Assembly: GCF_003697165.2 (NCBI RefSeq)
Contig: NZ_CP033092.2
Span: 4,092,001-4,156,000 of the forward strand
From: Escherichia coli DSM 30083 = JCM 1649 = ATCC 11775
GTDB taxonomy: Bacteria; Pseudomonadota; Gammaproteobacteria; Enterobacterales; Enterobacteriaceae
Length of the DNA stretch: 64,000 nucleotides
Direction: 5' to 3'
Shown: positions 53,241-62,403 of the stretch, piece after piece
Layout of the letters: every line of letters starts with the position of its first letter
How positions within the stretch are numbered: position 1 is the first letter of the stretch
Notes under the pieces: generated by a model
The model's input: the letters and a program-made list of their open reading frames with translations, nothing else
What the model was told of the DNA's origin: nothing
Databases searched by the model: none
Translations under genes and position numbers: made by a program

Positions 53241-53272
53241 AAAAAGCCACGTCTCCCGGAGAAGACGCGGCC
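53241..53272 (-). terminator. Terminator after the DUF905 gene
   Basis: Read on the minus strand, GGCCGCGTCTTC and its complement GAGACGTGGC form a hairpin followed by TTTTTCATT, about 75 bp after the DUF905 stop and before the start of the DUF932 gene. Confidence 0.7.
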
Positions 53273-53349
53273 TGACAGATGAAATGAATGACGTTTATTG
53301 TCTGAGAAGCCCTTAACTGGCGAGCTGAGTATTAAGCTGTGTTCCGGCA

Positions 53350-53508
53350 TCACCAGCGCAACTGACCTTCAGCATTACGGATAACCAGCCGGGAATATGT
53401 TCCCTGGTCATCTTCAGTAAACACATTGCGGTAAGCTGTTTTGACGGCAACAGCCTGTTCGCGTGAGAAAGGGCCTTCGGGCAATAAACGTGATGTACAA
53501 CCCGGCAT
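53350..53508 (-). CDS. DUF905-family small protein
   Basis: A 52-residue protein starting MPGCTSRLLPEGPFSREQAV and ending VIRNAEGQLRW. The block LPEGPFSREQA plus EDDQGTYSRLVIRNAEG is the DUF905 (YkfF-like) family core, common in CP4-type islands. Relatives usually extend another 20-30 residues, so this copy may be truncated at its C-terminus. The start at 53508 follows GGAGCAACAGAT. It lies between antigen 43 and the DUF932 gene with terminators on both sides. Confidence 0.75.
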   Translation of the reverse strand: MPGCTSRLLPEGPFSREQAVAVKTAYRNVFTEDDQGTYSRLVIRNAEGQLRW

Positions 53509-53533
53509 ATCTGTTGCTCCCTGAAAGTAAAAA

Positions 53534-53556
53534 GCCCCGGTCATGATGACCGGGGC
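53534..53556 (-). terminator. Antigen 43 gene terminator
   Basis: On the minus strand GCCCCGGTCAT pairs with ATGACCGGGGC around one base, followed by TTTTTAC, 22 bases after the antigen 43 stop. A textbook intrinsic terminator. Confidence 0.9.
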
Positions 53557-53578
53557 CTGAAGGAGAGTGACCTGATTA

Positions 53579-56425
53579 TCAAAAAGTCACATTCAGCGTG
53601 GCCTGACCGTTATAACCTTCAGCGCTGCTGCCGCTGACGCTGTGGGCATAACCGGCCTGAACGCCCAGGGTGATATTTTCCCGGACACGGGCTTCCAGTC
53701 CGGCCTGCAGGTCCAGTGACGTGCCATTCCGGGACGGTGAGAACGTCATGTTACTGCCGGCGGCGGCTGTACCCATGCTCATGTCACCCCGGGAGCTGAA
53801 AGTGCGGATAACAGAAGGCTGTACCCACCAGTTCACCGGCAGTTCACTCACACGGTGTTTTGTACTGTCGCGCAGAGTGTCACGGGATGAGGTGCCTTCG
53901 CCAAAGGTCATATCGTTGTGGCTGCCCAGACGGAAACCGGCACGCACATGTTGTGCACTGCCATGCCCGAACTTCACATAACCGGCGTTATCCTGGCCGT
54001 CATCCAGGGAAAGTCCCTGCCAGGTATACTGCAGTTGTGGCTCCAGCATCAGGTTGTCAGTGATACTGAAGGGCAGACCGGTTTCCAGTGAGCCCAGCCA
54101 GCCCCAGCCCCGGGCGCGGAAGTCGTTATTGTCCGATGACGCTTTCATGCTGTGGCGGGTTCCCTGGGCCACAATGTCAGCCCACAGGCCGGAGGACGTG
54201 TGTGTCAGATTCAGGTATCCGCCCAGGCTGCCGGCATCATCCCGGACCGTGCCGGCGCGGGAACCGTCATCATCCTTAACATCAACGGAAGAATGGCCAG
54301 CAGCACCATATACCCCCGCGGTCACAGACATACCGGCAACCTCTGTTCTGAGCAGGTCACCCTCCAGACGGACGAAGCCATAGCTGCCGCTGCTTTCCGG
54401 CGTGGCTCCACGGGCAATACCGCCGTTGTTATCGTGACCGAGATGACCGCCCTGAATGCTGAGACGGACGCTGTTATTTTCACCGTTTACACCGGTCTGA
54501 TGGCTGCGGGAGCCTGCCAGAATCCGGTCATAGTCCATTGCCTGTGTCAGCATGGAGGCATACAGGGGGACTTCAGCACGATAAGCATTTTCACTGCGCA
54601 GGTACCAGTCTTCATCGCTGTCACGGTTCAGGGTGTAGTTAAAGGCGCCGGCCTGAAGCGGGCGACTCAGGGCAAACGCACCTTCTTCTGTGGTGGCGCC
54701 ATTCTGTGCATCCACAACCCGGATACCCTGTCCGGTGGTTGCCACCCCGAGGTTGCTGTTTCCGACATTTGTAAACGCAAGCCAGGTTTTGCCGGTTGCC
54801 TGACCACCATTAATCACCAGCTGGTCAGAGGCATTGCTGCCATCAAGGCGAACACGCATATTGATGGTGCCACCCTGACCGGTGAGGTTACTGGTTGTCA
54901 GTTTATGGAACGTTACCGGGGCGTTGCCTTTTGCAACAGCACGGCTCAGTACGGCATCCGGTGTTGTCTGATTGTCAAAGTAAATCTCCCCTGCGTTAAC
55001 AATATCGCCGGTACTGACCACATCACCATTCAGTACCATGCTGGCGCCTTTACTGAGCTGTGTTCTGCCACTCAGACTTCCCCCGGCAGCCAGCATCAGT
55101 GTTCCACGATGTCCGACAGTGGTGTTGCTGGCCTGTCCCCCGGCATTAACCGTAAAGCTGCCGCCATTTTCCAGCAGCAGGCCGCTGGCCTGACCGGATA
55201 TGCCATCAATACTGAACTTACCGCTGGCATTGGTCCCCTCAACAGTGGCACCACTGTCTGCAATCAGGGCACTACCGGATGTCATGGTGACATCTGTTGC
55301 CTTACCACCGGCAGACACTGCCAGGGTTCCGCCGTCATCCACCCGTGTTTTCTGCGCTGAATGGCCTTCCAGTACATCCAGGCGACCGCCGGACTCCAGA
55401 ACAACACCGTCAGCATTACCGTTTTCCACCGTGAAATTGCCCAGACGGTTGCTGCCGGTGACGGTTGCCGCCGTACTGGTGACCAGTGCGCCGCCCTGCT
55501 TCAGGGTGACATTCGTGGCTGTACCACCGGCGTTCACCTGCAGTTTGCCTTTCTGGTTAACGGTGGTGAAATCCGCCAGACCACCTTCCTTGACAATCTG
55601 CCAGCCGTCACTGTTTACAACCGTGTCAGAGGCTGTGCCTCCGTTGTGCACATACTGGTACCCCCCATTCAACGTGGTATCCAGCGCATGCCCGTGTACC
55701 GTCTGGTCGCCGCCGGCATAAACCACAGTGGTATTTGCTGTTCCTTCAACAGCCACAATCTGACGACCATTTTTATTGATGGTGGTACGTACGGCATTTC
55801 CGCGAACAAACTGCCCGGTATCACCATTTTCTGCATCCGGTCCCCCTTCCGCGCCGGTATTCACAACCGTGTCGGTTGCCATTGCGCCGGATTTGACGGC
55901 CTGCCAGCCCTTCTCATTAATGACGGTACCTGTTGCAATCCCGCCTTCATGTACCCACTGCTCACCGCCGTTCAGAGTGGTATTCACTGCCTGCCCCTGA
56001 AGGCTCTGTCCGCCTCCGGCACTGATAACCGTGTCTGAAACGCTTCCTCCGGCATTCACTCTCTGAAGACCACCACCGGTGACAGTAGTGTTGTTGGCGA
56101 TACCGCCATTTTGTATCCATTGCCCGCCGGTATTGGCCTCGTTATCCGGCCCATACTCCAGACCGCTACTGATGGTCATTCCGTTGGCCGTACCGAGAAC
56201 AATCTGGTTGTCATGATTTGTCAGTGTTCCGCCGTTCACGGTTTCTCCCGCCTGTACAACCGTGTCAGCAGCCAGTGCCGGGACTGATGTGACAGCAGCA
56301 AGAGACAGCACAACCGCCACACCGGCGCGTTTTCCCCGTGAGCGGGCCAGTTCGGAAGCCACCACCAGGGTGCCCGTAATGTGATTCCATACCAGCCTGT
56401 AGCTGGTGTTCAGATGTCGTTTCAT
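53579..56425 (-). CDS. flu: Antigen 43 autotransporter (Ag43)
   Basis: This 948-residue type Va autotransporter causes cell aggregation and biofilm growth. It begins with the extended signal peptide region (about 52 residues, MKRHLNTSYRLVWNHITGTL, ending ALA). The passenger (about 53-500) is a right-handed beta-helix built of GG-containing repeats such as NAGGSVSDTVISAGG and NAGGTATNVTLKQGG. A linker and the C-terminal 12-strand beta-barrel follow, ending in Phe (NGQATLNVTF). It is shorter than K-12 Ag43 (1039 residues), from fewer passenger repeats or an allelic form. An RGD tripeptide occurs in the barrel part (SSRGDMS). Expression is phase-variable via upstream Dam/OxyR sites. Confidence 0.96.
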   Translation of the reverse strand: MKRHLNTSYRLVWNHITGTLVVASELARSRGKRAGVAVVLSLAAVTSVPALAADTVVQAGETVNGGTLTNHDNQIVLGTANGMTISSGLEYGPDNEANTGGQWIQNGGIANNTTVTGGGLQRVNAGGSVSDTVISAGGGQSLQGQAVNTTLNGGEQWVHEGGIATGTVINEKGWQAVKSGAMATDTVVNTGAEGGPDAENGDTGQFVRGNAVRTTINKNGRQIVAVEGTANTTVVYAGGDQTVHGHALDTTLNGGYQYVHNGGTASDTVVNSDGWQIVKEGGLADFTTVNQKGKLQVNAGGTATNVTLKQGGALVTSTAATVTGSNRLGNFTVENGNADGVVLESGGRLDVLEGHSAQKTRVDDGGTLAVSAGGKATDVTMTSGSALIADSGATVEGTNASGKFSIDGISGQASGLLLENGGSFTVNAGGQASNTTVGHRGTLMLAAGGSLSGRTQLSKGASMVLNGDVVSTGDIVNAGEIYFDNQTTPDAVLSRAVAKGNAPVTFHKLTTSNLTGQGGTINMRVRLDGSNASDQLVINGGQATGKTWLAFTNVGNSNLGVATTGQGIRVVDAQNGATTEEGAFALSRPLQAGAFNYTLNRDSDEDWYLRSENAYRAEVPLYASMLTQAMDYDRILAGSRSHQTGVNGENNSVRLSIQGGHLGHDNNGGIARGATPESSGSYGFVRLEGDLLRTEVAGMSVTAGVYGAAGHSSVDVKDDDGSRAGTVRDDAGSLGGYLNLTHTSSGLWADIVAQGTRHSMKASSDNNDFRARGWGWLGSLETGLPFSITDNLMLEPQLQYTWQGLSLDDGQDNAGYVKFGHGSAQHVRAGFRLGSHNDMTFGEGTSSRDTLRDSTKHRVSELPVNWWVQPSVIRTFSSRGDMSMGTAAAGSNMTFSPSRNGTSLDLQAGLEARVRENITLGVQAGYAHSVSGSSAEGYNGQATLNVTF

Positions 56426-56450
56426 CAGCTTTTCCTTACAGAGGGTGAAT

Positions 56451-56484
56451 AAAAAAGCCGGTACCCACAAAAGTGGATACCGGC
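56451..56484 (-). terminator. Leader terminator/attenuator upstream of antigen 43
   Basis: In the agn43 leader, on the minus strand, GCCGGTATCCAC pairs with GTGGGTACCGGC around TTTT, followed at once by six Ts. It lies about 26 bp before the antigen 43 start, so transcripts from the phase-variable promoter must pass it. A terminator in the agn43 leader has been described in E. coli; whether it attenuates here is inference. Confidence 0.8.
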
Positions 56485-56629
56485 AGGTACAAAACAGCAT
56501 GGTCAGATAAAGTGGTTTTTCCCGGACATAAATGCTTCCCCTCTCTCATCCGCCAGAGAAGTATCAGTCCGTTGTGTGCAATTCCGTTCTGCATGATGAA
56601 GAGATTCAGCTGCCTTTTCGCAGACCATT

Positions 56630-56690
56630 AACCACTATAAACGATCGATAGCAACGATCGATACCTGTTTTATCGATCGTTTTATTCTAT
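56630..56690 (-). promoter_or_regulatory. Dam/OxyR phase-variation region of antigen 43
   Basis: Three GATC sites at 56643, 56656 and 56675 lie in repeated CGATCGATA context about 220-250 bp before the coding start. This is the known agn43 switch: Dam methylation of the three sites blocks OxyR binding (ON), while OxyR binding to unmethylated sites represses (OFF). Confidence 0.88.
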
Positions 56691-56796
56691 TAATGACAAG
56701 GCGGTCACGCAAGAGAAACAGGAGGAGTATGAGGGGTTTGTGTCATGTTTTCAGTTGATTAACGTAATGTTATCAGGCATTTCCCTGGCAGACTGT

Positions 56797-57669
56797 TCAG
56801 AAGAAAATCCAGTTCCATACAGCGCGGGCAACAGAGACCACCGTGTCACGGACGGCACGCAGAACCGTACGGGCAACAGAGGCAACACAGACGCTCTCCG
56901 CCGTGTCAAATATCCGGTCCACCGCACCGGTAAACTGTTCACGGGCCTGAGCGCGGACAGATTCCGTGCGCAGCTCGTCCTGCAGGCGGGTCATCAGGGG
57001 ACTGGCGGCATGGTCGGGAAGCGCTGTCATGAGCGCACTGACCAGCGTATCCAGTTCCCAGCCGGTGCAGGCCGATACGGCCACAACCGGATGTACGGGC
57101 CGGAACAGCCGGAATACCGCATCTGTTTTCTCACGAATGTTCTGTGCCTGTGCGGGAGAAGGCTGAATGCCGGCCATATCCCATTCATGGCAGGGCTCCG
57201 TTTTGTCGGCCTGCGTCACCACAAACAGCACCTGCTGATGTCCCCGGTGCAGGATGTGTCGCCAGAAATACTCATCCACAGACAGGGCACGGTCATCGGC
57301 TTTAATCAGCCACAGTACCAGGTCAAGTTCAGGCAGAATGTCACGGTACAGGGCTTCATACTCTGCATCCCTGTCCCGGCTCTCGCCCACCCCGGGCAGG
57401 TCAGTGATAATCATGCTGTGACCGTGGCCACTCAGACGGAAGCGCCGCACTTCCCGGGTGCCGGCGTGAACATCACTGACCGGGGTGACCTCCCCCTGAA
57501 ACAGTGCATTACAGAGTGAGGATTTACCGGCCCCGCTTTTACCCATAATGCCAATCACGGGTTCGTGACTGGTGAGTTTGCGCAGATGTTCCAGGATGTG
57601 ACGGGAAAGTGAGTAAGGCAGGGAGGAGAGCGGTTTTTCAATTGCCTCAATGGCATCAGACGGATTCAT
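56797..57669 (-). CDS. yfjP: YfjP/YeeP-type GTPase
   Basis: This 290-residue Era/EngA-like small GTPase is usual beside antigen 43 or in CP4-type islands. G1 is GKSGAGKSS (residues 43-51), G3 is TDLPG (89-93) and G4 is TQAD (152-155); the C-terminal part ends in an amphipathic segment, VSVARAVWNWIFF, that might contact membrane. The start at 57669 (MNPSDAIEAIE) is preceded by GGGAA. The cellular role is unknown. In K-12 the equivalent yeeP next to flu is truncated; this copy is full length. Confidence 0.92.
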   Translation of the reverse strand: MNPSDAIEAIEKPLSSLPYSLSRHILEHLRKLTSHEPVIGIMGKSGAGKSSLCNALFQGEVTPVSDVHAGTREVRRFRLSGHGHSMIITDLPGVGESRDRDAEYEALYRDILPELDLVLWLIKADDRALSVDEYFWRHILHRGHQQVLFVVTQADKTEPCHEWDMAGIQPSPAQAQNIREKTDAVFRLFRPVHPVVAVSACTGWELDTLVSALMTALPDHAASPLMTRLQDELRTESVRAQAREQFTGAVDRIFDTAESVCVASVARTVLRAVRDTVVSVARAVWNWIFF

Positions 57670-57698
57670 ATATGTATTCCCGGTGAAAAAAGACAAAA

Positions 57699-57726
57699 CC
57701 CCCGCACACCGGAAAGGTGGTGGGGG
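57699..57726 (-). terminator. Terminator between the unknown gene and yfjP
   Basis: On the minus strand CCCCCACCACC and its partner GGTGTGCGGGGG form a GC-rich stem followed by TTTTG, 28 bp after the stop of the upstream 305-codon gene. Confidence 0.8.
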
Positions 57727-57753
57727 ACTCACGGAGATAATATATGTCTGAAA

Positions 57754-58671
57754 TTATCTGGAATGTCGGTACCTTTTATACTCTTCAACAATCAGGTCAT
57801 GCAGCATTTCGCCGGTACTGAGTCTTCTGACCCTCGATAATTCTTTGAGCTGCGCCCTGGTTTCTGCGTCAAGAAAAAACTGTACATTGACTTTATCTTC
57901 CTGCATTTTTTTGTACTTGCGCTGCGCCTTGGCCTTATTGAAACTGTTTCTGAAATTTTTTATATCGTCAGGTGAGGTGAGTGGACAGGTAACCCATATG
58001 TCAAATGAAAGGTGAATTGCGTGGTAAATATCAGCAGAACCAGGAAAACTGGCCAGTTTTTCCAGTGCAATATTTTTTCCCTTCAAATAATTCCATGTCC
58101 ATATGCATTCATGTTCGTTCTCCGGGAGGAGGTAACTGAAAGGACTCTTTGATTTAAATGCCCGCATCCATCTGTCTTTGGTCTGGATTATCCACTCATC
58201 CCGCAAATTCTTATCAGAAAGAATATCGAGAACTCTGAGTATTTGTCTGAACTGTGTCGATGAGTCCGACGGGAAGGCATTCCCTTCCAGATACTCTTCT
58301 TTAAGATACAGTTTATTCTTTTGAAGCAAGTCTGCGCTTATTTTTGCCCTGTTATTCTGGATAAACTGCATCAACAGATACCAGGAAAATAAGCATGCGC
58401 GTTCACTGCCCGCGATCCAGGATATTTTTTCCAGGGGGACCAGGAAGGCCAGGGCCTTCAGACGCATACCAGAAATTATTTGTTCAAGTTCAAAATCTGA
58501 AAGTGTGATGTTCAGATTTTCTCTGTTTTTTTTTATGTAAGCGATAAAACGTTCCGGGGGATCATAAACATTAAGGGGTAGTACGGAGATATTACGCTCT
58601 CCAAGATAATAAGAGTAATACGCATTTGTTCTTTCATTCATAACCTTATCCGACAAAATTTTCTGAACCAT
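57754..58671 (-). CDS. Unknown island protein with a ribbon-helix-helix-like C-terminus
   Basis: A 305-residue protein that I do not recognise. The bulk is helical and charged, with no signal or membrane segment. The C-terminal 50 residues (VNVQFFLDAETRAQLKELSR, then VRRLSTGEMLHDLIVEEYKRY) look like a ribbon-helix-helix (CopG/Arc-type) DNA-binding module: a short beta strand followed by two helices. This suggests a sequence-specific DNA-binding role. Low GC relative to yfjP downstream suggests a separate origin. The start at 58671 follows GGAGAAAGAGG. Confidence 0.75.
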   Translation of the reverse strand: MVQKILSDKVMNERTNAYYSYYLGERNISVLPLNVYDPPERFIAYIKKNRENLNITLSDFELEQIISGMRLKALAFLVPLEKISWIAGSERACLFSWYLLMQFIQNNRAKISADLLQKNKLYLKEEYLEGNAFPSDSSTQFRQILRVLDILSDKNLRDEWIIQTKDRWMRAFKSKSPFSYLLPENEHECIWTWNYLKGKNIALEKLASFPGSADIYHAIHLSFDIWVTCPLTSPDDIKNFRNSFNKAKAQRKYKKMQEDKVNVQFFLDAETRAQLKELSRVRRLSTGEMLHDLIVEEYKRYRHSR

Positions 58672-59871
58672 CCTCTTTCTCCGGTTGCTTAAAAATTAAA
58701 CATAATAAGGTGATAATAACATGATAAAAAGAAGTTTATAATGGTATATTAAGGTGGTCAATAAAAAGGCAATCTGCGCGCTGTACAGTCATTCTGACAG
58801 GAAATGCAGGAGGAAGGGAAGGTAACCGGCTTCGTTATGCTGACAGGAATACCTGTTATCATGGAAGTGCACTCATGTGGCCGACGTAGCTTAAGAGGAT
58901 GGAAGAGTGGAGACTGCAGACAGGGGGTATTGAAAGGTAAACATGTTTCGCCCGCCAGCTGCACCGGGGGCCAGCATCACTTTTTTTACGTTGTAACCCG
59001 GTATGCATTCCGGCTTTGATGATTACAGTCAGAGGGCAGCAGACTGACGTTATTTAACCGGACAGAAAAATTATGGACACTGAAATATCGTCTGTTAATA
59101 CCTCGTTTGTCGGTGTGGTATTCCCTGTATTACCGGCGTCACCGATAAAGAGAGTTATAAACGCCAGAAAGGTACCTCCTTTATGCCGGGGAACACTTAC
59201 GGAAAATGAAGTCTGAAAAGGAGCACAATGAAAAGAGGCGTGTCCCGTAAATATAACGAATCATCGCAGGATATGCATTATCAGGTGATACCAGAGGGCA
59301 TTAAACTGTCGCCACGGATAAGAATATACAACATTTCTGATAACAAAACATCATAACGTGTTTCAGATATGTTCCGGCATCAGTCTGACGGATATTATTT
59401 CCCGGGAAAACAAACCTGCTACTGTGACGGTTAACTGTATCTGCATAAATTATTTATGATGAAAGAACAGTATTACGGATTCAAATATCATCCTGTTTGC
59501 ATTCAGGCGGACATTCCCGGATGCCGGAAAGAATATCCTGCAGGCTGAGTGAGTCTCTTCCACAGTGCCGGGATCGCTGTCGCCACGTACATATTGTCAC
59601 CAGGATGGGTATGTACCGCAGCATGCCATTTCTGGTGAATAACCGCACCTGCACATTCAGTCTGCTGAGAACCTGACGTGCATCGGGCTGTAAAGAACAT
59701 CCCTGTCCGTGGCTCCTCTGGTGGTGTTGCCTGCTCAGCAATGACAGGATGCCCTTAAGACGCCCGTCATGGCTCAGTATGATGACGACGAACACGCTCT
59801 GCAGGTGAGCATGCGGGGCCGGGAGCATCATCATTTCCGTATTTTGTCACACCTTCCGGAAGCAACCGGCA
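58672..59871. other. 1.2-kb region with only small doubtful frames
   Basis: No clear gene is visible. Three short plus-strand frames are possible: 58804-59019 (71 codons), 59073-59216 (47 codons, no good ribosome site) and 59228-59356 (42 codons with a strong AAGGAG site). The rest shows no terminator, tRNA or repeat. It may be decayed island DNA. Confidence 0.5.
59228..59356 (+). CDS. Possible 42-residue small protein
   Basis: An ATG preceded by AAAAGGAGCACA, close to ideal spacing, opens a 42-codon frame beginning MKRGVSRKYNESSQDMHYQV and ending in NISDNKTS. It is basic at the N-terminus, with no known domain. The ribosome site is the only support; it may be a real small gene or chance. 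Confidence 0.3.
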   Translation: MKRGVSRKYNESSQDMHYQVIPEGIKLSPRIRIYNISDNKTS

Positions 59872-60474
59872 TCAGTTGCGGTTATCGTCAACCGTTGTGC
59901 GGTATGCCAGGAGCACGTACTGATCCATCAGATCCGTCAGTGCTGTGCTCTGCCTCTGACGGTTGATGATCCATTCCTCCAGCTCTTTTTCTGATTTCCG
60001 TTTCAGGTTCTCTTTCCAGTCTTCAAGGCTGTTTCCGGTCATTAAATCAAGCCAGCAAAGCCAGACCAGTTTGAGGCGCAACTCCGTGCCACCAAACTGA
60101 CGGAAGAGGCTAATCAGTTTATTTGCCAGAGAACGCTGCCTCAGACGTTCACATTCAGACAGGAGAATGCCTTCCAGCATCGGATGATGAACCAGCAGAT
60201 GTTCACTGGTGCATAAATTCACGATCAGATCATCATCCAGGGGCGGCGTGGCCCGTTTGTCAGGGCCATAAATCAGCCGGTGCAGGCTCTGGGGTACGAT
60301 GGCAATCTCCGGTTTTTCACCATTGAATGACACCCACCCGGGCGTCAGATTATGGAAGTAGTAGATATTCGGATGACACACGCCCCAGGATACGGCGTGC
60401 CGGGTGAAGCCGGTCAGCCATTTCTGGTAGCTTTCGTGGAGCCATTCGTAGCGGGTCTGATACTGTTGTTTCAT
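59872..60474 (-). CDS. Unknown CP4-island protein upstream of yfjP block
   Basis: A 200-residue soluble protein of unknown function, seen in P4-like islands as I recall, with no motif I can name. It starts MKQQYQTRYEWLHESYQKWL, is rich in Trp and His in its first third (WGVCHPNIYYFHNLTPGWVS), and ends in a Leu-rich helical part. I prefer the ATG at 60474, eight bases after GAGGAA; codons two and five further upstream are also in frame. It follows alpA by about 95 bp. Confidence 0.8.
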   Translation of the reverse strand: MKQQYQTRYEWLHESYQKWLTGFTRHAVSWGVCHPNIYYFHNLTPGWVSFNGEKPEIAIVPQSLHRLIYGPDKRATPPLDDDLIVNLCTSEHLLVHHPMLEGILLSECERLRQRSLANKLISLFRQFGGTELRLKLVWLCWLDLMTGNSLEDWKENLKRKSEKELEEWIINRQRQSTALTDLMDQYVLLAYRTTVDDNRN

Positions 60475-60568
60475 TTTCATATTCCTCACGGGGATATAAC
60501 AGGCAGCAGAATGCCGCCGGCAGGCCGGGGATTACGTCTGCTGCGGGTGAACGGATAACGGTCAGAAA

Positions 60569-60775
60569 TTACGGGCGGGGCTGTGCAATACGCGCCTGTA
60601 GCCAGGCTTCCACTTCACTTTTCAGCCAGCGGGAGCTGCGGCCCAGCTTGATGGGAGCCGGAAAGGCCCCATCCCTGATGAGCCTGTAAAACCACTTATC
60701 TGTCAGGCCGGTCAGTTGAGTGATAAATGCCATGTCGACCATCTGGTCATCCATCAGTGAAACTGGGGTAGCCAT
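60569..60775 (-). CDS. alpA: AlpA-family regulator
   Basis: A 68-residue AlpA-type helix-turn-helix protein: MVDMAFITQLTGLTDKWFYR (residues 12-31) is the DNA-binding part and PAPIKLGRSSRWLKSEVEAW the wing and second helix. In CP4-57 AlpA activates the phage integrase slpA (intA) and excision; here no integrase lies in the window. The start at 60775 (MATPVSLMDDQ) has a GGAGG ribosome site 9 bases upstream; a long upstream open frame has none. Confidence 0.93.
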   Translation of the reverse strand: MATPVSLMDDQMVDMAFITQLTGLTDKWFYRLIRDGAFPAPIKLGRSSRWLKSEVEAWLQARIAQPRP

Positions 60776-62004
60776 GAGAATGTTCCTCCGGATGTTGTTA
60801 AACCAGCCGGTGTGGTCATGAAAACAGCGCGCCACCTTCACCGGCATAACAACCGGGGAGAAACGTAAAAAATAATCGGGAATGTGACCGCCAGGAGATA
60901 AACGGGGAGGTTGCGGTGGCTGAGCCGTACCGGTATACCGGGTGGTTGTTGCGAAAAGATGCTTCCGCACGCACGCGCGATAAAGAGGGGGTAGTTTTCG
61001 TGAGGACAGGGAGAGAAGCAGGCGTTCTGATAATTGCAGAGTTGTTTTCGGAGGTGGTTACAGTGAGTCAGCCCGTTCCTGGCGAGGAGGAGACTGATAT
61101 CACCGATGGGATAAGGCTGTCTGATTGGTATTATAAATATAAGAAGTCATCAGAGAGTAACGTAAAGGATTTGCCAGAGTAAGCTAAGAGAGTAAATCTC
61201 TCCGGTAACAGAGCGCTGTGAATCGTTCATGTATCAGAGTGCAGATACATGAACGCTGATGCGTAAAATCAGCAGTGACACGCCAGCTCCCCCTGTGCCC
61301 ATTCCTGTATAAGACATGAACTGAGCGTATTAATGCTCCTGCCCTGAGACTGAGCCGGTGAGTGAGGGGCTGAGAAATCCCTCTTGACACTGCTCTAAAC
61401 CAGAAATACTTCCCCGGTTGTTGCGGTGCGTCCGGATCCCCGATAACGGAACACTAAGGCTGTATTGCGGGACACCAGGTAAGTGGCAGCCCGTAATACG
61501 TCAGGAGACGCGGGAAAAGTGAATTCCCACACGCGTTATAAACTTACCCTTGCGGAGCTGGAAGCCTTTAACTCTGCCGTTGACAACCGGCTGGCAGAAC
61601 TGACAATTAACAAACTTTACGATCGCGCGCCGGCTTCCGTCTGGAAATATGTCACCTGAATATTGAAGCAGCGCTACGATGACTCCGGTGTTATCTGCAC
61701 CGGAGGACCGGGAACATTAAGCGGTATAGCGACAACAAAGAATTCGAAATCAAAAGGGAATGGTGCCGGAGGCGTGGGCAGTAATGGGCTGATTTTCAGG
61801 TATTACCGGCTTACAACGTGTGGTTGATATTGAGGGGCTGTGAGTTTCGCGTATTTGTCAGAAACCCAGATGAGTTTTCCTGTATGGGACGAAATAAGGC
61901 AGCGGCAATACCTGGAAAATTTAATATGGTATGAAGGAGAACCTGTCGGTTACGCTTAATATACACGGTACACTGTCAGCTCAGGGGATACATGAACCGT
62001 TATC
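60776..62004. other. Mostly non-coding region upstream of alpA
   Basis: About 1.2 kb with no clear gene except a possible 46-codon frame at 61519. A plus-strand frame at 60916-61182 has no convincing start. CATGTATCAG and TGCAGATACATGAACG near 61229-61256 form part of an inverted repeat (CATGTATC with GATACATG). No tRNA or attachment site was recognised. Confidence 0.45.
61519..61659 (+). CDS. Possible 46-residue protein or gene remnant
   Basis: From a GTG, 11 bases after AGGAG, a frame reads SHTRYKLTLAELEAFNSAVD then NRLAELTINKLYDRAPASVW and ends at TGA. The composition looks coding (helical, charged, ELEAF and NKLYD elements) and downstream sequence looks degraded, so this may be the head of a broken gene. 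Function unknown. Confidence 0.35.
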   Translation: MNSHTRYKLTLAELEAFNSAVDNRLAELTINKLYDRAPASVWKYVT

Positions 62005-62205
62005 TCACCAGCTACACAGTATACACACACTGACGCTGACAGTAGTCAGCAGGACCACAATAATCAGCGCCAGCAGTATGGTAACGATACGGTCTGTATT
62101 CCGGTAGTAGCCGAAGGGGTCGACAGAACCACAATACGGGCAACACACTGTATTATGAGTAATCGCGTTTCCACAGTCCCTGCACTTCTTTTTGCGTATC
62201 ACCAT
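62005..62205 (-). CDS. Small membrane protein with zinc ribbon
   Basis: A 66-residue protein with two CxxC knuckles at its N-terminus (KKCRDCGN and VCCPYCGS), which would form a zinc ribbon, followed by one hydrophobic helix (residues 42-63) at the C-terminus. The cytoplasmic ribbon and single membrane anchor suggest a small regulatory or adaptor protein. The ATG at 62205 lies right after GAGGAGGGAGTG. I do not recognise a named family. Confidence 0.7.
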   Translation of the reverse strand: MVIRKKKCRDCGNAITHNTVCCPYCGSVDPFGYYRNTDRIVTILLALIIVVLLTTVSVSVCILCSW

Positions 62206-62403
62206 CACTCCCTCCTCACAGCCTTACCCGTAACCGGTTTTTTACATTAAAAAACGACGCTGAAAATTCAACCGTCAGTCCGGAGACGACCGTTCGGGTT
62301 ATCACAGAGTGCCTGAGACAGTGTCCTGCCGGAGGTCACTTCAGGGACTCTGCGTATTTTTTACGACGTGGCTATTCCGTATGAACCATACGGAGATTTA
62401 ACC

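Noticed and set aside
54152..55360. 402-codon frame opposite antigen 43, and other long frames there
   Set aside because: A shadow of the GC-rich, repeat-containing antigen 43 gene; no start signals or domain.
58804..59019. 71-codon frame considered as a SymE-like toxin
   Set aside because: On closer reading it lacks the family's conserved motif, and its start is not preceded by a usable ribosome site.
60916..61182. 88-codon plus-strand frame upstream of alpA
   Set aside because: Starts inside the alpA upstream region without a ribosome site; no domain. Kept only as part of the gap description.
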